Positions 1-8,300 of a stretch of 64,000 nt of DNA are shown here, one piece after another (the stretch's first letter is position 1; the number at the start of each line of letters is the position of its first letter). The DNA is taken from NCBI GenBank assembly GCA_024232355.1, contig JAAEPW010000798.1, forward strand, positions 1 through 64,000, written 5' to 3'. The translations under genes were made by a program, and so were the position numbers. The notes beneath the pieces were generated by a model. The model saw nothing but the letters and a program-made list of their open reading frames with translations. It was not told where the DNA came from and searched no databases. The stretch comes from Chloroflexota bacterium (lineage in GTDB: Bacteria; Chloroflexota; Anaerolineae; B4-G1).

Positions 1-676
1 ACAACTCGTATCCGTTGACGTTATCGTTGGCGGCGAAAAAGAGCGCGCCGTCAAACACGGTCAGATATTTCAGGTCCGCATTGCCGGTCCCGGAATAAAT
101 GTCCCGCACCATCAGAGTGCCCGTGGGCGTGCCGTCGCTCCTCCACAACTCGTATCCGCGGCTCGCGCCGTCGTCGGCGGCAAAACAGGGCGTGCCGCTG
201 TACGCGGTCAGATAGCGGGGGATCGCGTCGCCCATCCCCGGATGAATATCCTTGACCATCAGCGTGCCCGTGGGCGTGCCGTCGCTCTTCCACAACTCGC
301 GCCCGCCCGCCTCATCGTGGGCCGAAAAGAAAAGCACGCCGTCGAACGCGGTCAACTTGTCAGGGGTCGAAGCGTCTGCCCCGGCGCGAATGTCCTTGAC
401 CATCAGCGTGCCCGTGGGCGTGCCGTCGCTCTTCCACAACTCGATCCCGTGCTCGCCATCGTCGGCGGCGAAAAAGAGCGTGTCTCCAACCATCACCATC
501 TCCCGGAGCGACGAGCCAACGGTGTCGGTGTTGATGTCCGTTACTTGCTCGGGTTCCGGCGGCGCGGCGCGAGCCGTCCCGATTCCAAGGAGCAGCAACA
601 GTACCGTGCTTATTCCAATCACCACGGCCAGCACCATCGCTGTGCCGCGCATTTTACTCGATAATATGTTTGTCAT
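1..676 (-). CDS. ELWxxDGT-repeat exported protein, C-terminus beyond window
   Basis: The frame reads from an ATG at 676 leftwards and is still open at base 1, so only about 225 N-terminal residues are visible. A signal peptide (basic start, then a hydrophobic stretch at about residues 12-32, ending in ARA-AP) is followed by units of about 48 residues. Each contains ELWKSDGTPTGTLMVKDI or a close variant and a segment like LTAFDGVLFFSAHD. This matches the ELWxxDGT repeat family, whose members are secreted beta-rich (propeller-like) proteins of unknown ligand. Four unit boundaries are seen. It is the last visible gene of a minus-strand block of exported proteins. The function is unknown; a surface or extracellular role is inferred from the signal peptide. 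Confidence 0.8.
   Translation of the reverse strand, partial: MTNILSSKMRGTAMVLAVVIGISTVLLLLLGIGTARAAPPEPEQVTDINTDTVGSSLREMVMVGDTLFFAADDGEHGIELWKSDGTPTGTLMVKDIRAGADASTPDKLTAFDGVLFFSAHDEAGGRELWKSDGTPTGTLMVKDIHPGMGDAIPRYLTAYSGTPCFAADDGASRGYELWRSDGTPTGTLMVRDIYSGTGNADLKYLTVFDGALFFAANDNVNGYEL
103..443 (-). repeat. Near-identical 50-bp repeats inside the ELWxxDGT gene
   Basis: Bases 250-299 and 394-443 are identical over 50 bp, and 103-152 differs at only a few positions. They encode the ELWKSDGT segment. Such DNA-level identity, including third codon positions, points to recent duplication or gene conversion of repeat units. Confidence 0.8.
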
Positions 677-701
677 TTGATTCTCCTTTGTTAATGTGAT
701 A

Positions 702-3575
702 CTATGGCTGTGGCACAAAGCGCGACACCCCCGGAGTGGCCGAGTAGCCGAACCACAGCGCGCCGTCGGGCGCTATCGCAATGCGACTCACCCAATCCCG
801 GATCAATCCATCGTCCTGCGTATACCTGGCCCACGTGTCGCCATCGAATCGAGCCACACCCCCTGCCGTTCCCACCCACACGATGCCATCTCTATCCACG
901 GCGATGGCTTCCACCAGTTGGTTGGGGATGCCCTCGGTGGGGTCGGCAGTCACGCGGTAAAGCGTCCATTGCCCCAAGTAAAAGCGGTACACCCCGCCAG
1001 TGACGCCCACCCACAGCGCGCTGTCGGGGCCGGGCGTGATGACGCGAATCTCCGAGTCCAGGGAGTAAGTCTGCCAACGCCCGTCCGCGTAGCGCGCGAT
1101 GCCCTCTCGGAGCGTCATCCACAGCGCGCCATCCGGCGCTACTGCGAGTTTGACGCCGGCCCCATCCGGCAATGTGTCAGCAGGCAGTGTCTCCCAGGCC
1201 ACACCGTCAAAATGCATCAACTCTTTCGAATAATCGCTCACCCACACGTCGCCATTGGGCGCTGTGGCGATATTTGCCAACAGCGTGTCGGGCAAGCCAT
1301 CGGCGGTGGTATAAGTCTGCCAGGCCGTCCCATCAAAGCGCCGCACGTCGTCAAGCGTCAGCGCCCACACCGAGCCATCTACACCCACGGCTATATCTGT
1401 CAAGCTAGGGGCAGTGAACGTGATCCACTGCGCGCCGTCAAAGCGGGCGATCCCCTTGTCGCCGGATGCCCAGACCGCGCCGTCGGGTGTCACCGCCAGC
1501 GCGGATGTGCCGTATGAGGAGAGCGCATCCGTAGCAGCGTGGGTCGAGATGCGCGCCGCGCTTCCATCCTCGGCCAATTCTATGCGCCGGAGGCCGCCGC
1601 CGTTTGTGCCAAGCCACACGGTGTTATCCGTTCCCACCGCGACGGCGTTGACCGCTGGGTCAAATATCCCATCCACGGTGAAATACGTCCATGTCCGCCC
1701 ATCCAAGCGCCCGGCGCGCTCTTCGCCGCTCCCGACCCACAGCGCGCCATCCGGTGCAATCGCCAGCGCGCGCAGGTCCCCCCTGGGCAGCCCGTCACCG
1801 GAGGTGTACGTGGTCCAGGTTGTCCCATCGAAACGCGACAGCGCGTGGCCGTACAGACTCCAACAACTGACCCACACCACCCCCTGTGGGTCAATCACCA
1901 GATCGTGAGTGATGTCATAGGCCAGGCCGTCGGCCTCCGTGTACGCGCGCCAGCTTTGCCCATCAAAGCGTGCCACTCCACCGCCAGTGGCTACCCAGGG
2001 CGTGCCATCCGGCGCAAAGTGCAGCGCATAGCTCCACCGGTTTGGCAGGCCATCGGCTTCGGCATAGTGCGTCCAGGTCTGGCCATCGAAGCGTGAGACG
2101 CCTCCGGCGGTGGCGAACCACAACGCGCCGTCGGGCGCGACCACGATATCATGGACGATGTAGGTTTCTGAATCGGCGTGGCCCAGTCCCACGTCGCCGC
2201 CAAACGTCTGCCAGATCTGGCCGTCAAAGCGGGTGAGGCCCAATTTGCTGCCGAACCATACCGCGCCATCCGGTGCGACGGCGACGGCATTGATCCGTGT
2301 CTCCAACAGCCCGTCGTCCTGCGTGTACTTGACGTAGCCGCTGGCGTCGGCTTTCCAGCGCACCGCGCCGCCCGTACCCACCATCCAGAGTCGCTGCTCC
2401 TGGTCAAAGGCCAGGTCGAGGACATGGTTGGCGTTGCTAAAGGTCGTCCATTGCCCGGACGAGGGGGCTCCGGCGGCGACCGTTGGGCGTGGTGTGGGCG
2501 TAGGACGGGGGGCGCTGGCGAGCGGTTTGGGGGATACGTAGCGGGCTATGCCGCCCTCGGTCGCGAACCACAGCGTGTGATCCGGGGCCACGGCAATATC
2601 CCACACATTTGAGCCAGGCAGCGGGTCTCCCTCGCGGTACCAGGTGACGTACTCGCCGCTCATACAAACCAGCCCGACACCAAACACAGAAGCCCACACA
2701 TCCCCATCCGGCGCGATCACCACGTCGGCGATGGCAGCGCCGGGCTGGGCGTCAAAAGTCCCCAAAATCTGGCCGTTGATGAGGGCGTGCAGCGCGCCGT
2801 CATCAGTACCTAGCCAGGCCCCGCCGTTGTCGTCCACCACAATGGCGGTGACGCGGTCTCTGATATCGCGGTCTATGGTATAGGTTTGCAACTCGCGCTC
2901 GTCCGGGCTCAGGCGCGTCACGCCCCGGCCATCGGTGGCAAACCAGATCGCGCCATCGGGAGCGACAAAGATTTCATTGACGCTGTCGCCGTTCAGTTCA
3001 TAGTGAGCCGTGTCATAAATACGCCACTCTGTCCCATCGAAACGCGCCAGGCCGCCGCCGTTGGTGCCCACCCAGACTTTGCCGTCCGTGACCGCCAAGC
3101 TCCCAATCGGGTAATCGGGCAGTCCGCCTTTAGTGGGGGCATAGAGCGTCCAGTCCTGCCCGTCCCCGCGCAAGAGACCCTCATCTGTCCCAATCCAGAA
3201 CACACCATCCGGCCCCAGCGTCATCGGGCCATCCACACTGTATTCCCCGTTTGGGCCGAGGGGATACTCGGCAAAGGTCTCCTGCGCCAAGTCCCACCGG
3301 TAGAGCCCGCCGCCTAGTTCGGTGTACCACAAGCCCCCGGCTGTGTCAAAAGTCATCTGGATGACCGACTCGGTGGTGTGATGGATTCCCCAGCCTTCCG
3401 GCAGCACCGGCGTGGGAGTCGGGGGCTGTGGGGTAAAGGTGGGTCGGGGCGTCACAGTGGGAATTGGAAGCGTGCTTGAGCCACACGCGAGCGATATCAT
3501 CAGGACAAGCCCCAATCCTATGACGCGCCCAGCTTGCCATACGGGCTTTTTACGAACGGATCGTTTATTATTCAT
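702..3575 (-). CDS. Lipoprotein with two-component-regulator-type beta-propeller repeats
   Basis: 957 residues. The N-terminus is basic, then hydrophobic, with a lipobox ending in SLAC at Cys31, followed by a Pro/Thr-rich stretch, so the protein should be lipid-anchored outside the membrane. The rest is a long series of units with motifs such as IAPDGAVWFGT and VSRFDGQTW. These match the Reg_prop (two-component regulator propeller) repeats usually found in the periplasmic part of hybrid sensors. A second Pro/Thr linker near residue 358 splits the protein into a propeller of about 280 residues and a longer one of about 580. No kinase or membrane segment follows, so this is a free propeller. 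The ATG at 3575 has GAGGAAACAAG just upstream. The ligand is unknown. Confidence 0.85.
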   Translation of the reverse strand: MNNKRSVRKKPVWQAGRVIGLGLVLMISLACGSSTLPIPTVTPRPTFTPQPPTPTPVLPEGWGIHHTTESVIQMTFDTAGGLWYTELGGGLYRWDLAQETFAEYPLGPNGEYSVDGPMTLGPDGVFWIGTDEGLLRGDGQDWTLYAPTKGGLPDYPIGSLAVTDGKVWVGTNGGGLARFDGTEWRIYDTAHYELNGDSVNEIFVAPDGAIWFATDGRGVTRLSPDERELQTYTIDRDIRDRVTAIVVDDNGGAWLGTDDGALHALINGQILGTFDAQPGAAIADVVIAPDGDVWASVFGVGLVCMSGEYVTWYREGDPLPGSNVWDIAVAPDHTLWFATEGGIARYVSPKPLASAPRPTPTPRPTVAAGAPSSGQWTTFSNANHVLDLAFDQEQRLWMVGTGGAVRWKADASGYVKYTQDDGLLETRINAVAVAPDGAVWFGSKLGLTRFDGQIWQTFGGDVGLGHADSETYIVHDIVVAPDGALWFATAGGVSRFDGQTWTHYAEADGLPNRWSYALHFAPDGTPWVATGGGVARFDGQSWRAYTEADGLAYDITHDLVIDPQGVVWVSCWSLYGHALSRFDGTTWTTYTSGDGLPRGDLRALAIAPDGALWVGSGEERAGRLDGRTWTYFTVDGIFDPAVNAVAVGTDNTVWLGTNGGGLRRIELAEDGSAARISTHAATDALSSYGTSALAVTPDGAVWASGDKGIARFDGAQWITFTAPSLTDIAVGVDGSVWALTLDDVRRFDGTAWQTYTTADGLPDTLLANIATAPNGDVWVSDYSKELMHFDGVAWETLPADTLPDGAGVKLAVAPDGALWMTLREGIARYADGRWQTYSLDSEIRVITPGPDSALWVGVTGGVYRFYLGQWTLYRVTADPTEGIPNQLVEAIAVDRDGIVWVGTAGGVARFDGDTWARYTQDDGLIRDWVSRIAIAPDGALWFGYSATPGVSRFVPQP

Positions 3576-3641
3576 CTTGTTTCCTCGTTGGCAAAAGGGA
3601 TGATTGTTTCAATGTCATCATGGCCATTCAGAGCAAAGATA

Positions 3642-3681
3642 CGTCTCGCTTCAACACAGGATTCACGGCTGAAGCGAGACG
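3642..3681 (-). terminator. Intergenic hairpin, possible terminator
   Basis: Perfect 12-bp arms (CGTCTCGCTTCA at 3642-3653 and its complement at 3670-3681) with a 16-base loop, between two minus-strand lipoprotein genes. On the minus strand the stem is followed by TATCTTTG, only a weak T-run. Confidence 0.45.
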
Positions 3682-3705
3682 AATGTGGACTTGAGTCAAA
3701 TCACG

Positions 3706-5142
3706 TTATTCGGTGACGCCGACCAACTCGACGGCGTCGATCTCGTTCCAGGTCGCCGGAATCACCGATTGGTCAAGCGTGATCTTGACACCCGTAGCCA
3801 GGTAATTGGCCTTGGGCACCTGGATCGAGAGGGTGTAGGGGCATTCGTCCGATTTGTCCTCCGGCTCACCCGTATAGATTTCGTGATATACCCCATCGGG
3901 GTCGATCAGTTCAACCGTCACCACCTGATCGGGAGAGTGGGTCTGGATAATGTTCACCGCGCTGGGGCGCACGGGGAGGGCATACTCGAGTTCGAGCCAC
4001 TCGACCGAGGAATTATCCGCCGACGCCCAGGCCGTGGCAATGTCGCCACACTCAAAAGTGTCTGGTTCGCCGGTGGCTTGGATGGCGGCCCAGTCAAAGT
4101 CGCCATACTCGGAACTGGCCGTGGCAAAGAGCGCCCATTGCGCGATCTCTTCACCTGCGGTCAATTCCTCCTCATAATCGAGTGAGAAATCAGGCTCAAA
4201 GAACGTGAGCGAGTCCACCACGGCGTCAAACTCGTGATCGAGTTCATCCTCCCAACGATCGAGCGCTGCAGCGCCAAACATGAGGAATCGTTGAGTCGGG
4301 CTTACGGCCACAAACACGATCCGCCCAGCCATTTCCACTCCCTCGCTGTCGCCGCTGATCTCGGCCACCAGACCTGGTACGCCGCCAACCATGATTTCTT
4401 TGGGTTCTGATACCTCAATACTCTCTTCGAGTTCTGCCAGAAACTCGTCGTACAAGCCCTCTACCGTACTGCTTTCTTCATCGCCACCGCCAATTAGGAC
4501 AACAGAAGGGCCAAGGTCAGGATCGGCATCGGGAGCATCCATACTGGCAAAACCAAACGCCTCTTCGACGACATAGCCGGGGATCGACTGGCAAGCAAAG
4601 CCGCCCATATCGCTCCGCAGTTCGTCGCCCCCCGTGGTATCCGGGGGCGCGCTCTCTGCCGCATCCACGACCTCTTCCAGGCGGATGTTGACGTTGGTGT
4701 CATCGCCAAAAGCCACACCTTGGATCACCAGTTCTTTGCCGCTGTGCCAGCCGGTAAAGACCATGCTGAAAGCTTCGTCCTCAATTGATGTGAGGAGCTC
4801 GTACTCGGTCAATCCATCCTTGTCAAACGCCGACCGGTAGAACTCGATGGCCTCGTCCATACTGAGGCTGGTTTGGAAATTGATACCCTCCTCCCCGCCA
4901 CCACCAGTAAAGTTTTGCACGTCGTCCGGCAGGGGAAAGACCGTGTCGTAATCGCCCTCATCCTCGGTCTCTGGCGCACTTTTGGCAGGCGGGGATGTGG
5001 GTTCGACAGGTTCCTCCGTCGCCCCGGCTGGAGGAGGTGAGGTTGCTTCGACCGTCTCATCGTCCGGTGCGCTGCCACCACAGGCCAAAGTCACCAGGAC
5101 CAAGATCAACAAGACAAACACGGGTACAAATTTGCGATTCAT
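3706..5142 (-). CDS. Lipoprotein with C-terminal beta-sandwich-like domain
   Basis: 478 residues from the ATG at 5142, chosen over a start ten codons upstream because AAAGGAGA lies at good distance. Lipobox LVTLAC with Cys21, then an acidic, Pro/Thr-rich linker to about residue 65. The middle part has no family I recognise; it contains a segment like SMDEAIEFYRSAFDKDGLTE of the kind seen in other small exported proteins. The last 145 residues (from about ASSEYGDFDW to the end) resemble a discoidin/F5-8-like sandwich, with motifs AWASAD, VEWLELEY and WNEIDAVELVG. The same domain ends the lipoprotein at 10499-11401. Role unknown; cell-surface location is inferred. Confidence 0.75.
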   Translation of the reverse strand: MNRKFVPVFVLLILVLVTLACGGSAPDDETVEATSPPPAGATEEPVEPTSPPAKSAPETEDEGDYDTVFPLPDDVQNFTGGGGEEGINFQTSLSMDEAIEFYRSAFDKDGLTEYELLTSIEDEAFSMVFTGWHSGKELVIQGVAFGDDTNVNIRLEEVVDAAESAPPDTTGGDELRSDMGGFACQSIPGYVVEEAFGFASMDAPDADPDLGPSVVLIGGGDEESSTVEGLYDEFLAELEESIEVSEPKEIMVGGVPGLVAEISGDSEGVEMAGRIVFVAVSPTQRFLMFGAAALDRWEDELDHEFDAVVDSLTFFEPDFSLDYEEELTAGEEIAQWALFATASSEYGDFDWAAIQATGEPDTFECGDIATAWASADNSSVEWLELEYALPVRPSAVNIIQTHSPDQVVTVELIDPDGVYHEIYTGEPEDKSDECPYTLSIQVPKANYLATGVKITLDQSVIPATWNEIDAVELVGVTE

Positions 5143-5292
5143 CAGAAATTCTCCTTTCCTTGATAGGTACATGTCAACAACAATCGCATCACGTTTTCAC
5201 AACTTGTATTTACACCTCCTTGATTACTGCTCAAGCTACCCTTGCAAAGGTTGCAAATTGCATTGTCGCTGTAATGATTCTGGGGCAGCGAA

Positions 5293-5316
5293 AGCACTTT
5301 TGGTTTGAAAAGTGCT
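5293..5316 (-). terminator. Hairpin after the beta-helix gene (opposite-strand AT-rich stem)
   Basis: AGCACTTTT at 5293-5301 pairs with AAAAGTGCT at 5308-5316. It lies 8 bases beyond the stop codon of the minus-strand beta-helix gene at 5324. There is no clear T-tract after the stem. Confidence 0.4.
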
Positions 5317-5323
5317 GCCAAGC

Positions 5324-8300
5324 TCAACTGTTGCGCAACACTTGCGGCAGGTAAATCTCGAACAAAATATCGTTACCGACCCCTATATTATAGTATCCGG
5401 ACACCGGACTGCCAATTCCATTGTCAACGGTCACCGTAATGTACTTGGTACCAGTGAGCGCCCAGCTCAAGTCGATGTCGTTGATAACGCCACCACGAAC
5501 CACATAAAGCACGTAATCGGTCGCCTCCCACGTGTACGTGATGAGCAACGTGGCCGTGACCGGGCTGACGTCGGCAGCAAAGTTGTATGGTTGACCGGGA
5601 ATCAACGGACTCTCGGGCGGCCCACTGATCACGACGTCCGCAGGCGCGGTGAGCGGATGCGGTTGAAAGAGCATCGAGAACCCGCTGCTGGTTCCGATCT
5701 CAAAGTACTGGATGACGCCATAGTTGCGGATCGTACTGATGGTGCGCAGCCCCTGCCCCTCGTCCAACTCGACAGACAAGAAGAAACCCCACTCGCCATT
5801 CACATCCGCCGTCGTCGTGCCGAGATAGGCCAACGCCTCGGTCGTTGGATCGTCGTCGTCCATAAAAACGTCCACGTAACAGTAGGGGCACGGGTCGTCG
5901 CTGGCACCGGTGACGGTGATGCCCTCGATGCGCGTGACCAACGCGGGCCTGAATAGGCTCAGTGCCTCGGGCACGCTTTGGCCGAACTCGATGGCTGGGA
6001 CGGTGTTCGAGATGACATTGCCCTGCATCGTAGTCGCGTTGATGGCGATGATGGTGCCATCGACAAAGATGCCCTGCTGGTAGGCGTTGACGATGGTGTT
6101 AGAGATAATGCGCGCATAGCTGGCGTCGGTATTGTCGATGGCCGGGCCACACGTCCACACTTTTGTGCCTGCCGCGTCCACGCCGATGCGATTGTACTGC
6201 ACCAAGTGGTCCTGCCCACCCTTTAGTTCGATGGCAGGAGGCTGGGTCTGATTCTCGCTACCGTACTGCATAAGGCCCGCCAGGGTGTTACTGATGATCT
6301 GGTGACGCTTGCCGCTAAAGGTGATACCGCCACCACCGTGCCAACCGCCGCTGGTCAATGTATGATCGCATATCTCTTCCACCGGGATAGTATCTACGGG
6401 GACCGTGCCATCAGCCAGCGTCCCGAGAAAGTTGTGCTCAACCAGGCTGTCAGAGCCCTGGAACTTTATGCCCTCAGAACCAGGACCGGCGATGACGTTG
6501 TGGTGGATGTGGTTGTGGTCGCTTTCGGCCAGCCCCCAGATGATGGCGTGATTCTGCCGGGACGGATCGTCGTCATAGATATAGATGGCTGTACCATCAT
6601 CCGCCATGCCGAGCCAGTTGTAGGCAATGATGTTGTCGTTGCCGTTCGTATGCACTTTGACGCCCTGGAGCGCCAATCCCTGCAAAACATAACTCCCCTC
6701 GAACGGGGTCTCACCCAGTTGGATCTTGGCACCGGTCGTTGTTATGCGGCGAACGATGACCGTGGGGCTGATGGCACGCCCAACCTGGGTGGTGCCGTCA
6801 ATGGTCACCCGCCCACCCTTGACCGGGGGCAGATCTGCGGTGAGGGTGATGACCCAGTAGCCGCCTACCTGGTAGCCCGTGTCTATATCGGGGATGTCAA
6901 AGGCGATGAGGGCCGGACGCTCGGACGCGGCGAGGTGCTCGACGCCGTTGATGGCCAAACGCAGGCTGCATGCATCAGCGGCAACATCGCCGCAGGTCTG
7001 GCTGGAGCTGGTGTTGCTGTCGTCGGTGGTGGTCACGGTGATGATGGTGCTATAGGTCACCGGCGGCTCCGGCGGGGCCAGATACACAACCTCGGGGACC
7101 GTAGGCGGCACGACCGGGTCAGGATCGGGAGGCGGCGTGGGCAGAATCGCTCCGATCCGGCTGTAGACGTCGTGGGAAACCCGCGAGGTCGAGGGATAAT
7201 CAAAGTGCTCGATCACACCATAGTTGAGGACCGTGCTGGCTGTACGGACCCCCTCCGTCAGCGCCAACTCGCGCCCGGTCAGTGTGACGCTCCAGTCACC
7301 GTTCACATCAGCTTGCGTAATCGCCAGGGATTCGAGCGTTTCGGTCACCTCGTCCAAGTCGTCGAGGAACAGCTCGATCTGGCAATAAGGGCATGGTGCG
7401 TCGGGATGGTTGCTCCCGATGATGGTGGTGTTTCCGCCAGCGACATTGATACTCGAGACCTGCGCTGGCGTAAAGATAGAGCGCGCCTTTGGGACCAGAT
7501 TGCCCCACCTCAAGTAAATGGGATCACTGTCCCAAGAGAGATTGTTCTCGTAATACAGCGCATTCATCGTAATGCCCGTCCCGTCGATGCGGAAAGGCTC
7601 CGACGCGGTGCGCACGACGGTGTTAGACATCACGCGGGTGTAGCGCGCGTCCACCACGAGTCCGCGTCCGCAAGAACCAACCTCGTCGCCGTTCGCATCT
7701 ATGCCGATAATGTTCTCTTGCACCAAGTGATCCCGACCATACACCGTGAGGGCATCGTCGGGGGTGTTGATCGGGTCGGCGCTGTACCACAGCAGCCCCG
7801 CGATGCGGTTGCCGATCACCTGATTGCGCTTGCCGCCGATCTCGACCCCCGCGCCGCCGAACCAGTTAAAGTAGCGGGCGTTGGGCCGGCACCAGCGGTT
7901 CCATGTCACCTCTGGGACGTCGCCATTGGCCGGTGTGCCAACGGTGTTATTCAGGATGTAGCTGTCCGAGCTCTCAACATCAATAGCTGCCCCCGTATAC
8001 CCTGCCACGACGTTGTTCTGGATCAGGGTGTTCGTCGCCGCCGTGGCTACCTTGATGGCACTTTGGCCACTGCCATCCTCTGGGTTCTCGTCTATTCTCG
8101 GATAGATAGCCGTGCCGTCCGACGTAAGGCCGAACCAGTTGTCCTCGACAATGTTTTGACCGTGATTGAGCTGCAACACCATCCGAAAGTCCTGGAAAGC
8201 GATATTGCGGATGACATTGTTGTACCCGTTGATCACCAACGCATTGCCGTTCGGCTCGGTGTTGGCCGGGCCACGCACGACGATCTTGGGCGCGCCAGTG

